From Geodermatophilus telluris (lineage in GTDB: Bacteria > Actinomycetota > Actinomycetes > Mycobacteriales > Geodermatophilaceae): a stretch of 64,000 bases of DNA. This document shows, one piece after another, positions 1 to 15,612 of the stretch. The stretch spans positions 620,001 to 684,000 of the forward strand of contig NZ_FMZF01000002.1 in the NCBI RefSeq assembly GCF_900102745.1, read 5' to 3'. The notes beneath the pieces were generated by a model. The model saw nothing but the letters and a program-made list of their open reading frames with translations. It had not been told where the DNA came from and did not search any database. Position numbers and translations under genes: made by a program. Position 1 is the first letter of the stretch, and every line of letters begins with the position of its first letter.

Positions 1-91
1 AGAGCAGCAGCACCAGCTGGATGCCGGGCCGGCCACGGTTGGCCGACCAGTCCTGGAAGGGGCCGGGGCGGTTCCCGGGAGCGGTCGGCAC
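1..91 (-). CDS. Partial N-terminus of unknown protein downstream of glycosyltransferase
   Basis: A reading frame opens with GTG at 91 and runs off the left edge with no stop, giving 30 residues. It begins MPTAPGNRPGPFQDWSANRG and then turns hydrophobic (IQLVLLL). It starts 4 nt after the stop of the glycosyltransferase gene, so the two are probably co-transcribed and translationally coupled. A polar Pro/Gly-rich start followed by a hydrophobic run would suit a polytopic membrane protein of a polysaccharide locus, such as a polymerase, ligase or flippase. That is inference from position only; too little is visible to name a family. Confidence 0.45.
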   Translation of the reverse strand, partial: MPTAPGNRPGPFQDWSANRGRPGIQLVLLL

Positions 92-94
92 GCC

Positions 95-1114
95 TCAGGC
101 CGCCCGGTAGGAGGTGGCCAGCGCCCGGCTCACGGCCTCGACGCTGCAGTGCTCCTGCGCCCAGGCCAGGCCGCGCGCGCCCCAGGCGGCGCAGGTCAGC
201 GGGTCGGCGAGCAGGTCGCCGAGCCGGGCGGCGAGCCCGGCCGGGTCCCCGTCGACGAGGGCGACGCCCTGCTCCTCGCCGAGCTGGTCGATCTCCCCGA
301 CGGGGGTGGTGACCACGGGGACCCCGAGGGCCAGGCTCTCCAGGACGAACATCGGCAGCGCCTCGTCGCGCGAGGGCAGGCAGGCCACGCGCGCGGAGCG
401 GAGGACGCCGAGCAGCTCGGCGCGGCTGAGCGCGCCGGCGTAGGACATCCCCTCCGGCAGGTCGGTCACGGGGAGGTCCCCGGGGGGCCCGCACAGCAGG
501 CAGGTCGCCCGCGGGTGGCGGCGGCGCACCTCCGGCCAGGCGGCGACGAGCCGGTCGACGCCCTTGCGGTGCCCGACCACGCCGCCGAAGACGACGTCGG
601 CGGTGTGCGGCGGGGCCGGCGCGGTGCGCAGCTCGTCGAGGTCGACCGGGTTGAGCACCGGCCGCACCGGGGTGTCCGGGCACAGCGCGGCGACGCGGGC
701 GCCCGCGTGGGGCCCGAGCGGGAACACCAGACGGCAGGCGTCCAGGACCCGCCGCACCAGCCGCGGGTGCCGCTCGGAGAACTCGCCGAAGCGGGCGCCG
801 TGCAGTGTGGCCGCCGTCCGGATGCCCAGGGCGCGGGCGACGAGCAGTACCGCGCCCTCGCGGACGAACGACCCGCCCTCGCTGAGGTGGGCGTGCACCC
901 AGTCGGGCCGCCGGTCCCGCGAGCGGAGCAGCCGGGCGAGCACGCCCAGCGTGGCGGTGAGCCCGTGGTCCCGGGAGGACGGCGTCCAGGTGGCGGCCGT
1001 GGTGGCCCGCACCCCGGGGTCGGGCGAGCGGGTGAGCAGGGTGATCACCGTCGCCATCCCGCCCGCGGTCCCCGCGTCGGGCCCGACGTGCACGACGTGC
1101 AGCTCCTCGCTCAC
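95..1114 (-). CDS. Glycosyltransferase, family 4-like
   Basis: This 339-residue protein has the two-Rossmann (GT-B) layout of family 4 glycosyltransferases, which move a sugar from a nucleotide donor to a lipid or glycan acceptor at the cytoplasmic membrane. The N-terminal half has the HVGPDAGTAGGM start typical of the acceptor domain. The C-terminal half has SRDEALPMFVLESLALG, the E-x7-E type donor motif, followed by GVPVVTTPVGEI. It starts at GTG 1114 after a G-rich stretch that can act as ribosome binding site. It is divergent from mfd across a 255-bp gap and is followed after 4 nt by another gene. The product is probably for capsule or exopolysaccharide, but donor and acceptor cannot be told. 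Confidence 0.85.
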   Translation of the reverse strand: MSEELHVVHVGPDAGTAGGMATVITLLTRSPDPGVRATTAATWTPSSRDHGLTATLGVLARLLRSRDRRPDWVHAHLSEGGSFVREGAVLLVARALGIRTAATLHGARFGEFSERHPRLVRRVLDACRLVFPLGPHAGARVAALCPDTPVRPVLNPVDLDELRTAPAPPHTADVVFGGVVGHRKGVDRLVAAWPEVRRRHPRATCLLCGPPGDLPVTDLPEGMSYAGALSRAELLGVLRSARVACLPSRDEALPMFVLESLALGVPVVTTPVGEIDQLGEEQGVALVDGDPAGLAARLGDLLADPLTCAAWGARGLAWAQEHCSVEAVSRALATSYRAA

Positions 1115-1299
1115 GCAACCCCCCGTTGTCCCGAAGCCGTCGGAAGGAGGTTGCGAGCCGTTCAGCGCCCTGTCACCGCACGACTACCCCAAGGAGTGAG
1201 ATCGGCGAGGAGGACCACACGGTCGGGGAGGGGCTGCGGGCGATGGCCCACGCGGGGTGACGGTGGTCTCGCGGCCGGGCGGGTGTCGGCGCCGCGGAC

Positions 1300-1305
1300 T
1301 AGCCT
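1300..1305 (+). promoter_or_regulatory. Putative -10 box for mfd
   Basis: TAGCCT lies 64 nt upstream of the mfd start codon, which would give a 5' leader of roughly 58 nt. No convincing -35 hexamer is seen, as is common in actinobacteria. The gene has a Shine-Dalgarno (AGGAG at 1357-1361), consistent with a leadered transcript. Confidence 0.3.
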
Positions 1306-1369
1306 GGAGGACCGGCCCCCCGTGCACCCGGCGCGACGTGTGTGGCCCCCGGCCTCAGGAGACGGTCCC

Positions 1370-9003
<7,634 letters not shown>

Positions 9004-9007
9004 CCCG

Positions 9008-9559
9008 GTGAGCGCGGGCACCGCCCGGCGCCGCTCGACCGGCCGGCCGCTCTCGCACGCCGCGTCCCGGCCGGTGCCGGCCGGGACGCGGTCGGGTGCG
9101 GGCAACCGCCCCGCCGCAGCCCGTCCGGGCCGCTCGCGCACGCCCCGCCCGACCTCGCGTGCGGCGGCGGCCCGCCGGCCGCTGTTCACCGGCCGCGCCG
9201 TCGTGCTCGTGGGACTGGTGCTGCTGCTGGCGCTGACCCTGGCCGGGCCCTTCCGGCAGTGGCTCGAGGGTCGCGCGGAGCTGGCCCGGCTCGCCGCCGA
9301 GGGCACCGCCCACGACCGGCGGATCGCCGACCTCGAGGCCGAGCTGGAGCGCCAGGCCGACCCGGCGTGGGCCGCCCGCGAGGCCCGCGAGCGGCTGGCC
9401 TACGTGCTGCCCGGCGACCGGCTGGTGGTCGTCGTCGACGGCGAGGCCGCGCAGGGCGACGCCGGCACGCTGCCCGAGGTCCCCGACACCGACCGCCCCT
9501 GGTACGAGGAGCTGCTCGGGTCGGTCGCGGAGGCCGACGACGCCGGAGCGGGGGAGTGA
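9008..9559 (+). CDS. DivIC/FtsB-like septum formation protein
   Basis: This 183-residue bitopic membrane protein has a basic, disordered cytoplasmic N-terminus (about 60 residues), one transmembrane helix (AVVLVGLVLLLALTLAG near 64-80), a coiled coil (EGRAELARLAAEG through DLEAELERQ) and the ARERLAYVLPGD motif typical of FtsB/DivIC proteins. These proteins form a complex with FtsL and FtsQ at the division site. GTG 9008 lies 4 nt after the eno stop, and the gene overlaps the DUF501 gene by 4 nt (GTGA). The eno-DivIC-DUF501-ppx order is conserved in mycobacteria and supports the call. The long N-terminal tail is actinobacterial in style. Confidence 0.85.
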   Translation: MSAGTARRRSTGRPLSHAASRPVPAGTRSGAGNRPAAARPGRSRTPRPTSRAAAARRPLFTGRAVVLVGLVLLLALTLAGPFRQWLEGRAELARLAAEGTAHDRRIADLEAELERQADPAWAAREARERLAYVLPGDRLVVVVDGEAAQGDAGTLPEVPDTDRPWYEELLGSVAEADDAGAGE

Positions 9560-10080
9560 CCGCCCCGGGGGAGCGGGTGCGCGAGCCGATCACCCCCGAG
9601 GAGCGCGCGACCGTCGGCCGGCAGCTCGGCCGCCCGCCGCGCGCGGTGCGGGCGGTGGCGCACCGCTGCCCGTGCGGCCAGCCCGACGTGGTGCAGACCT
9701 CCCCGCGGCTGGACGACGGCACCCCGTTCCCGACGCTGTACTACCTCACCTGCCCGCGCGCGTCCGCGGCGGCCAGCCGGCTGGAGTCGGCCGGCCGGAT
9801 GCGCGAGTGGCAGGACGACCTGGGCACCGACGCCGGCCTCGCCGCGGCCTACCGCGCCGCGCACGAGGCCTACCTCGCCGAGCGCGACGCCCTGGGCGAG
9901 CTGCCCACCCGCGCGACGGCCGGGGGCATGCCCGACCGGGTCAAGTGCCTGCACGCGCTGGCCGGCCACGCGCTGGCCGCCGGCCCCGGCGTGAACCCGG
10001 TGGGCGACCGCGCGGTGGCCGAGATGGGGCAGTGGTGGGCCGGCGGCCCCTGCGCGCTGCCCGACGGGGAGCCGGCGTGA
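9556..10080 (+). CDS. DUF501 family protein
   Basis: The 174-residue protein belongs to the uncharacterised DUF501 family. It has the family's RCPCGQPDVVQTSPRL segment with a CxC pair, then DDGTPFPTLYYLTCPRA with a third Cys, and the C-terminal DRVKCLHALAGHALA followed by NPVGD. Cys and His residues are conserved enough to suggest metal binding, but no activity is known to me. The start GTG overlaps the DivIC-like stop by 4 nt, and its own stop overlaps the exopolyphosphatase start in the same way, so the three are translationally coupled. Confidence 0.88.
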   Translation: MTAPGERVREPITPEERATVGRQLGRPPRAVRAVAHRCPCGQPDVVQTSPRLDDGTPFPTLYYLTCPRASAAASRLESAGRMREWQDDLGTDAGLAAAYRAAHEAYLAERDALGELPTRATAGGMPDRVKCLHALAGHALAAGPGVNPVGDRAVAEMGQWWAGGPCALPDGEPA

Positions 10081-11030
10081 CCCGGGTCGCCGCCGTCGAC
10101 TGCGGCACCAACTCCATCCGCCTGCTCGTCGCCGACGTGCCGCCCGAGGGCGCGCACACCGACCTGCTGCGCCGCATGGAGGTGGTGCGCCTGGGCCAGG
10201 GCGTCGACGCCACCGGCCGGCTGGCGCCCGAGGCGATCGAGCGCACCCGCGTCGTGCTCGCCGAGTACGCCGCGCAGGCCCGCGAGCTCGGGGCCACCGC
10301 GGTGCGGATGGTCGCCACCAGCGCCACCCGCGACGCGGCCAACCGGGCCGACTTCGAGGCGATGGTGACCGCGACGCTCGGCCAGCCGCCGGACGTCGTC
10401 CCGGGGGACGAGGAGGCCCGGCTGTCCTTCCTCGGCGCCACCGCCTCCCTCGACGCCGCGGCGGCCGCGCACGGCGGCCCGCCGCCGCACCCGCCGTACC
10501 TGGTCGTCGACATCGGCGGCGGCTCGACCGAGTTCGTGCTCGGCGACGCCGGTGGCGTGCGGGCGGCCCGCTCGGTCGACGTCGGCTGCGTGCGGCTGAC
10601 CGAGCGGCACCTGCACGGCGACCCGCCCTCCGCCGACGAGATCCAGCGCGCCGAGTCCGACGTCCGCGCGGCCCTGGCCGAGGTCACCGCCGCCGTGCCC
10701 GTGGCGGAGGCGGCCACGCTGGTCGGCGTGGCCGGCTCGGTGACCACCGTGGCCGCGCTGGCGCTGCGGCTGCCGGCCTACGACCCGGTGGCCATCCACG
10801 GCTCGCGGATCGGGGTGGGGGCCGTCCGGTCGGTCACCGCGGGGCTGCTGACGGCCACCCGCGAGCGGCGCGCCGCGTACCCGGTCATGCACCCGGGGCG
10901 GGTCGACGTCATCGGCGCCGGCGCCCTGGTGCTGCGGGTGCTCATGGACGCGTTCTCGCTCGACGAGGTCGTCGTCAGCGAGCACGACATCCTCGACGGC
11001 ATCGCGCTCGGTCTCGCCCGGGGGCGCTGA
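10077..11030 (+). CDS. Exopolyphosphatase, Ppx/GppA family
   Basis: Ppx/GppA enzymes remove terminal phosphate from polyphosphate or hydrolyse pppGpp. The 317-residue protein has the ASKHA phosphate loops: AAVDCGTNSIRLLVAD (residues 4-19), VATSATRDAANR and LVVDIGGGSTEFVLG near 142. It has only the two N-terminal subdomains, as in short mycobacterial Ppx proteins, and no C-terminal HD domain. The start overlaps the DUF501 stop (GTGA). It is the last gene of the eno operon and converges on a DUF4235 gene 18 nt away. Whether it prefers polyphosphate or pppGpp cannot be decided here. Confidence 0.92.
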   Translation: MTRVAAVDCGTNSIRLLVADVPPEGAHTDLLRRMEVVRLGQGVDATGRLAPEAIERTRVVLAEYAAQARELGATAVRMVATSATRDAANRADFEAMVTATLGQPPDVVPGDEEARLSFLGATASLDAAAAAHGGPPPHPPYLVVDIGGGSTEFVLGDAGGVRAARSVDVGCVRLTERHLHGDPPSADEIQRAESDVRAALAEVTAAVPVAEAATLVGVAGSVTTVAALALRLPAYDPVAIHGSRIGVGAVRSVTAGLLTATRERRAAYPVMHPGRVDVIGAGALVLRVLMDAFSLDEVVVSEHDILDGIALGLARGR

Positions 11031-11048
11031 ACCCTCGGGGCGCCGGGC

Positions 11049-11342
11049 TCAGGGACCCTCGTTGAGGCCCGGGGGCAGCTTGCCGGTCAGCGACTGGTAG
11101 AGCGCGGCCGCCCCGCGGGCGGCCACCAGCCGACCGGCCGCCACGGTGACGCCGGAGAACGCGGCCCACGCCAGGGCCTCCGGCCAGCTCACCCCGGGCG
11201 CCGCCGGGTTCTTCGGCGGGTTGCTGCCGCGGGCGGCGTACCAGGCCGCGTCGGTGAGCTTGCGGGCGGCGATGCCGGACGGGACGGCGAGCCCCGTGCC
11301 CAGCAGCTTCCAGGTCAGCGGCGCCTTCTCCATGCGGGCCAT
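11049..11342 (-). CDS. DUF4235 membrane protein
   Basis: This 97-residue protein fits the DUF4235 family of short actinobacterial membrane proteins. WKLLGTGLAVPSGIAARKL forms the first hydrophobic segment, followed by WYAARGSNPP and a second segment (WPEALAWAAFSGVTVAAGRLVA), with a short C-terminal tail. ATG 11342 gives MARMEKAP; ATG 11333 is an alternative three codons in. It is divergent from the uracil-DNA glycosylase gene. Function is unknown. Confidence 0.75.
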   Translation of the reverse strand: MARMEKAPLTWKLLGTGLAVPSGIAARKLTDAAWYAARGSNPPKNPAAPGVSWPEALAWAAFSGVTVAAGRLVAARGAAALYQSLTGKLPPGLNEGP

Positions 11343-11403
11343 GGGGTGATCATGCCGTCCGCCCGCCGACGGCGCGGCCCGGGCCGTCTGGTGCACTGGG
11401 CCC

Positions 11404-12165
11404 GTGGCACCGGACGCGCAGGGCTTCCCCGTCACGCGGACCCCCGCCGGCGTCGCCCGCTCGGCCCGCGGCGCCCGCGACCTCGCCGCCCTCGACGCCC
11501 GCGTCTCCGGCTGTCGCGCCTGCCCGCGGCTGGTGGCCTGGCGCGAGGAGGTCGCCCGGGTCAAGCGGGCCTCCTTCCGCGACGAGGACTACTGGGGCCG
11601 CCCGGTGCCGGGCCTGGGCCCCGCCGACGCCCGCATCGCGGTGGTCGGGCTGGCGCCGGCCGCGCACGGCGGCAACCGCACCGGCCGGGTGTTCACCGGT
11701 GACCGCAGCGGCGACTGGATCTTCGCCGCGCTGTGGCGGGCCGGGCTGGCCAGCCAGCCGACGTCCACGCACGTCGGTGACGGCCTGGAGCTCACCGACG
11801 TCCGGGTGGCCGCCGCGGTGCGCTGCGCGCCGCCGGACAACGCGCCCACCCCGGCCGAGCGCGACACCTGCAACCCGTGGCTGGCCCGGGAGCTGGCGCT
11901 GCTGCCGCGGCTGCGGGTGGTCGTCGTCCTCGGTGGGTTCGGCTGGACGGCGCTGTGGCCGGTGCTGGCCGCCGCGGGCCACGCGCTGCCCCGGCCGCGG
12001 CCGGCGTTCGGCCACGGCGTGGAGGTGACCCTCGAGGGGCCGCGCGGGCCGCTCACCGTGCTGGGCAGCTACCACGTCAGCCAGCAGAACACCTTCACCG
12101 GCCGGCTGACCGAGCCGATGCTCGACGCCGTGCTGACCCGGGCCACGGAGCTCGCGCGCCCCTAG
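11404..12165 (+). CDS. Uracil-DNA glycosylase, family 5 (UDGb)
   Basis: This enzyme excises uracil and related deaminated bases from DNA in base-excision repair. The 253-residue product has the iron-sulfur cysteines (SGCRACPRLVAWREEV near residues 35-49, C139 region RCAPPDN and C157 region TCNPWL), the family-5 motif A GLAPAAHGGNRTGRVFTGD near 81, and the C-terminal SYHVSQQNTFTG, which carries the motif B histidine. Motif A has Ala-His where family 4 enzymes have Glu/Gly, which favours family 5. The start at GTG 11404 has no Shine-Dalgarno but a TGCACT box 6 nt upstream. Its stop codon TAG overlaps the -10 box of ndh. Confidence 0.93.
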   Translation: MAPDAQGFPVTRTPAGVARSARGARDLAALDARVSGCRACPRLVAWREEVARVKRASFRDEDYWGRPVPGLGPADARIAVVGLAPAAHGGNRTGRVFTGDRSGDWIFAALWRAGLASQPTSTHVGDGLELTDVRVAAAVRCAPPDNAPTPAERDTCNPWLARELALLPRLRVVVVLGGFGWTALWPVLAAAGHALPRPRPAFGHGVEVTLEGPRGPLTVLGSYHVSQQNTFTGRLTEPMLDAVLTRATELARP

Positions 12166-12168
12166 GCT
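12163..12168 (+). promoter_or_regulatory. -10 box for leaderless ndh transcript
   Basis: TAGGCT ends 6 nt before the ndh ATG and begins on the stop codon of the upstream gene. There is no Shine-Dalgarno between them. Confidence 0.5.
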
Positions 12169-12174
12169 GGGCGC

Positions 12175-13557
12175 ATGACCAGTCCCGGTCCCGCGTCCCG
12201 TCCGGTGGTCCTCGTCGTCGGCGGCGGCTACGTCGGCCTGTACACCGCGCTGCGGCTGCAGCGGAAGCTGTCCCGCGGCCGGGCGGAGATCGTCGTCGTC
12301 GACCCGCAGCCGCACATGACCTACCAGCCGTTCCTCCCCGAGGCGGCGGCCGGCTCGGTGGAGCCGCGGCACGTGGTGGTGCCGCTGCGCCGCACCCTGA
12401 ACCGCTGCCGGGTGGTGACCGGCGCGGTGGCCGCGCTGTCGCACGCCGAGCGGAAGGCGCGGATCGTGCCGGCGGAGGGGGCGCCCTACGAGCTGTCCTA
12501 CGACGTCCTGGTCATGGCGGCCGGCTCCGTGGCGCGCACGCTGCCCATCCCGGGCCTGGCCGAGCACGGCATCGGCTTCAAGACCGTCGGCGAGGCCATC
12601 TACCTGCGCAACCACGTGCTCAACCGGCTCGACGCCGCCAGCTCCACCGACGACCCCGAGGTGCGCCGCCGGGCGCTCACGTTCACCTTCGTCGGCGGCG
12701 GCTACGCGGGCGTGGAGGCGTTCGCCGAGCTCGAGGACATGGCCCGCTACGCCGTCGAGCACTACTACCCGCGGCTCTCGCCCGGCGACATGCGCTGGGT
12801 GCTGGTCGAGGCGATGGGCCGGATCCTGCCCGAGGTCGACCTGGACATGGCCGCCTGGACGGTCAAGCAGCTCACCGCCCGCGGCATGGACGTGCGGCTC
12901 AACACCCGGCTGGAGTCGGTGTCCGACCAGGGCGTCGTGCGGCTCAGCGACGGCGACGAGTTCGCCAGCGACACCCTGGTGTGGACGGCGGGCACCAAGC
13001 CCAACCCGCTGCTCCGGGAGACCGACCTGCCCCTCGACGAGCGCGGCCGGCTGCGCTGCGAGCCCACGCTGCAGGTGAGCGGGGTCGAGGGCGCCTGGTC
13101 GGCCGGTGACCTGGCCGCCGTCCCCGACCTGACCAAGGACTCTCCCGGTGCGACCACCGCGCCCAACGCCCAGCACGCCGTCCGGCAGGCCAAGCGGCTG
13201 GCCGACAACGTCGTCGCCGTGCTGAACGGCCGGGAGCCGCAGCCCTACCGGCACGAGTACGCCGGGTCGGTGGCCAGCCTCGGCCTGCACAAGGGCGTCG
13301 CGCAGGTCTACGGCGTCAAGCTCAAGGGCTGGCCCGCCTGGTTCATGCACCGCAGCTACCACGTCAGCCGCGTGCCCACGTTCAACCGCAAGGCGCGGGT
13401 GGTCGCCGACTGGACGCTGGCCTCGGTGTTCCGCCGCGAGGTCATCGCCCTCGGCCAGCTGCAGGACCCGCGCCGGGAGTTCGTCACCGCGGCTGCCGGC
13501 GGCGCCACCGGCCAGCTGCCCGCGCCCACCGCGGCCGACCGCGCCCAGTCCGGCTGA
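12175..13557 (+). CDS. ndh: Type II NADH dehydrogenase
   Basis: NDH-2 passes electrons from NADH to menaquinone without pumping protons, at the inner face of the membrane. The 460-residue protein has two Rossmann motifs, VVGGGYVGLYTALRL for FAD (near 15) and FVGGGYAGVEAFAEL for NADH (near 171), the quinone-site region HMTYQPFLPEAAAG and the second FAD contact WSAGDLAAVPD near 307. The C-terminal part (GWPAWFMHRSYHVSRVPT) provides the amphipathic membrane-binding surface. It ends 35 nt before the tRNA gene. A menaquinone-reductase-like gene lies at 34 kb in the same window. Confidence 0.93.
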   Translation: MTSPGPASRPVVLVVGGGYVGLYTALRLQRKLSRGRAEIVVVDPQPHMTYQPFLPEAAAGSVEPRHVVVPLRRTLNRCRVVTGAVAALSHAERKARIVPAEGAPYELSYDVLVMAAGSVARTLPIPGLAEHGIGFKTVGEAIYLRNHVLNRLDAASSTDDPEVRRRALTFTFVGGGYAGVEAFAELEDMARYAVEHYYPRLSPGDMRWVLVEAMGRILPEVDLDMAAWTVKQLTARGMDVRLNTRLESVSDQGVVRLSDGDEFASDTLVWTAGTKPNPLLRETDLPLDERGRLRCEPTLQVSGVEGAWSAGDLAAVPDLTKDSPGATTAPNAQHAVRQAKRLADNVVAVLNGREPQPYRHEYAGSVASLGLHKGVAQVYGVKLKGWPAWFMHRSYHVSRVPTFNRKARVVADWTLASVFRREVIALGQLQDPRREFVTAAAGGATGQLPAPTAADRAQSG

Positions 13558-13592
13558 CCACCTCCCCGGGGCCGCGAGGTCCCGGGCAGTGC

Positions 13593-13666
13593 GCCCCCGT
13601 GGCCCAACCGGCAGAGGCAGGCCCCTTAAAAGGGTCGCAGTGTGGGTTCGAACCCCACCGGGGGCA
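13593..13666 (+). tRNA. tRNA-Leu(UAA)-like, without long variable arm
   Basis: A full cloverleaf folds from 74 nt. The acceptor stem has 7 perfect pairs (13593-13599 with 13659-13665) with discriminator A at 13666. The D arm is 3 bp (GCC/GGC) with an 11-nt AA..GG loop. The anticodon stem is 13620-13624 with 13632-13636 around loop CTTAAAA, and the T arm is GTGGG/CCCAC with loop TTCGAAC. The anticodon TAA (13627-13629) reads UUA. The D arm, anticodon and A73 all fit leucine tRNA, but the variable region is 5 nt, whereas bacterial tRNA-Leu has a long class II arm. CCA is not encoded. What it is charged with is uncertain. Confidence 0.85.
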
Positions 13667-13769
13667 CTCCTGTGCCGTCCTCACGACTTCTTCCGGCCTA
13701 TTACACCATCGGCCGCAGGAAATACAGGGCTTGACGTCCTCGGTGACCTGTTTGACAAGGTGACGTCCA

Positions 13770-13789
13770 GTGAGTGACCGATCGCTCAC
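13770..13789. promoter_or_regulatory. Possible operator palindrome
   Basis: A 20-bp imperfect palindrome (16 of 20 positions symmetric) with core TGACCGATCGCTCA lies 23 nt before the peptidase ATG. This length and type of core is usual for TetR-family operators. No regulator gene is adjacent, so its binding protein is unknown. Confidence 0.3.
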
Positions 13790-13812
13790 GCTCGACGTCC
13801 GAGGGAGTACGT

Positions 13813-15426
13813 ATGAGTCTGGTCCATTCCGCGCGCCGGTCACGGGTCACCGTGGTCGGCGCCACCGGCGCCCTGGCGCTGGCGGGCAGCGTGGTCCTCG
13901 CGCTGCCGGCGAGCGCCGCGCCCGGCGGCTGCGAGACCCGCAACAACAACACCGTCGCCAAGCTGACCGAGTGCGTCACGGTCGACGGCGTCCTGGAGCA
14001 CCTGACGGCGCTGCAGGGGATCGCGGACGCCAACGGCGGCAACCGCGCCTCCGGGACCCCGGGGTACACGGCCTCGGTCGCCTACGTCCAGCAGCGCCTC
14101 GAGGCCGCCGGCTACGACGCGACCGTCCAGGAGTTCGACTTCCCGTTCTTCCAGCTGCGCAGCAGCTCCTTCAGCCGCGTCGCGCCCCAGCCGACGACGT
14201 ATGCAGTGGGCACCCAGTACCAGCCGATGACCTACACCGGCGGTGGGGTCGTGGACGACGGCGTCGTCGTCCCCGTCGACCTCGGCTCCGGGAACAGCGG
14301 CTGCGAGGCCGCCGACTTCACCGGCTTCGTCGCCGGCCAGGTGGCCCTGGTCCAGCGTGGCTTCTGCCCCTTCGCGCAGAAGGCGGCCAACGCCCAGACC
14401 GCCGGGGCGTCCGCGGTGATCGTGGCCAACAACGTGCCCGGGGTCCTCAACGGCACCCTGGGCGCCCCGGGGACCCGCATCCCGGTCATCGGTGTCGACC
14501 CCGACCTCGGGGCCGCCCTCGCCGCCCCGGGGACCACGGTCGACCTCACCGTCGATGCCACCAGCGAGATCCGCAAGACCCAGAACGTCACCGCCGAGCT
14601 CGCCGGCCGGACGAGCGACAACGTCGTCATGGCCGGTGCCCACCTCGACTCCGTGCTCGCCGGGCCCGGCATCAACGACAACGGCTCCGGCAGCGCGGCG
14701 ATCCTCGAGGTCGCGGAGAACATCGCCAAGGTCAAGCCCACCAACACCATCCGGTTCGCCTGGTGGGGCGCCGAGGAGCTCGGCCTGCTCGGGTCCAACA
14801 ACTACGTCGCCACGCTGCCACAGGCGGAGCAGGACCGGATCGCCCTGTACCTGAACTTCGACATGGTCGGGTCCCCGAACTTCGCCCGGTTCATCTACGA
14901 CGGTGACCAGTCGACGTTCCCGGCTCCCGCTGGCACGCCGGTGCCGGAGGGCTCGGCGGACATCGAGTACGTCCTCGAGGACTACTACGAGGCCCAGGGC
15001 CTCTGGTACGAGGGCACCGAGTTCAGCGGCCGCAGCGACTACCAGGCGTTCATCCGCGCCGGCATCCCCTCCGGTGGCTTGTTCACCGGCGCCGAGGTGC
15101 AGAAGAAGCCCTATCAGGTGCCGCTGTACGGCGGTGAGGCCGGCGTGGCCTACGACCGCAACTACCACCAGGCCGGGGACACGATCGCCAACGTGAACCG
15201 GACAGCGCTGGACCAGAACTCCGACGCCATCGCCTACTCGGTGCTCACGCTGGCCTACGACACGGCCCGCGTGAACGGCGTGACCGGCACCCCGGTGCCC
15301 GGTGGCACCTACGAGGAGGACCCGGCCGACCGCCAGTGGCGGGTCACCGCGCAGCAGATGGCCGGTGGCGGCGGGCTGTCCCCGGACCACGACCACGAGC
15401 ACGACCACGGCGGTGAGGCCATCTGA
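13813..15426 (+). CDS. Secreted M28 aminopeptidase with PA domain
   Basis: The 537-residue product is a secreted zinc aminopeptidase of the M28 (aminopeptidase Y/S) type. It has a Sec signal peptide (basic start, then GATGALALAGSVVLALPASA, likely cut before APGG near residue 37) and a PA domain (ADFTGFVAGQVALVQRGFC through AGASAVIVANN). The M28 core has zinc ligands in GAHLDSVLAG (near 276-278), GINDNGSGSAA (Asp near 286) and WWGAEELGLLGS (Glu-Glu near 321). The C-terminus is an unusual His/Asp tail (DHDHEHDHG) that could hold metal. ATG 13813 has GAGGGAG 5 nt upstream. It stands alone between a tRNA and a strong terminator. Confidence 0.9.
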   Translation: MSLVHSARRSRVTVVGATGALALAGSVVLALPASAAPGGCETRNNNTVAKLTECVTVDGVLEHLTALQGIADANGGNRASGTPGYTASVAYVQQRLEAAGYDATVQEFDFPFFQLRSSSFSRVAPQPTTYAVGTQYQPMTYTGGGVVDDGVVVPVDLGSGNSGCEAADFTGFVAGQVALVQRGFCPFAQKAANAQTAGASAVIVANNVPGVLNGTLGAPGTRIPVIGVDPDLGAALAAPGTTVDLTVDATSEIRKTQNVTAELAGRTSDNVVMAGAHLDSVLAGPGINDNGSGSAAILEVAENIAKVKPTNTIRFAWWGAEELGLLGSNNYVATLPQAEQDRIALYLNFDMVGSPNFARFIYDGDQSTFPAPAGTPVPEGSADIEYVLEDYYEAQGLWYEGTEFSGRSDYQAFIRAGIPSGGLFTGAEVQKKPYQVPLYGGEAGVAYDRNYHQAGDTIANVNRTALDQNSDAIAYSVLTLAYDTARVNGVTGTPVPGGTYEEDPADRQWRVTAQQMAGGGGLSPDHDHEHDHGGEAI

Positions 15427-15446
15427 CCGGCTGACCCGACGGCGAC

Positions 15447-15482
15447 CCGGGGGCGCGGCACCGCACGGTGCCGCGCCCCCGG
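15447..15482 (+). terminator. Hairpin terminator after M28 peptidase
   Basis: A perfect 16-bp GC-rich stem (15447-15462 with 15467-15482) closes a 4-nt GCAC loop 20 nt after the stop codon. There is no U-run, as is usual for actinobacterial terminators. Confidence 0.75.
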
Positions 15483-15612
15483 CGCGTCCGCTCACCCGGT
15501 CGGGGTGCTGCGCCGAGCGCGGAACGCGGGGGCCACCTGCTGCGTTGTAGTGATCGAGTGGGGTGCGAGGACGCAGCCCACCGACCGACGAAGTCACCTC
15601 GAGGAGATGACG

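Noticed and set aside
149..1369. Upstream extension of the mfd frame
   Set aside because: Residues are low-complexity Arg/Gly/Ala without family similarity and lie antisense to the glycosyltransferase; the real start at 1370 has a ribosome binding site.
13593..13666. tRNA as an integration (att) site for a mobile element
   Set aside because: No integrase, no repeat of the tRNA 3' end downstream in the window, and the following genes have normal composition.
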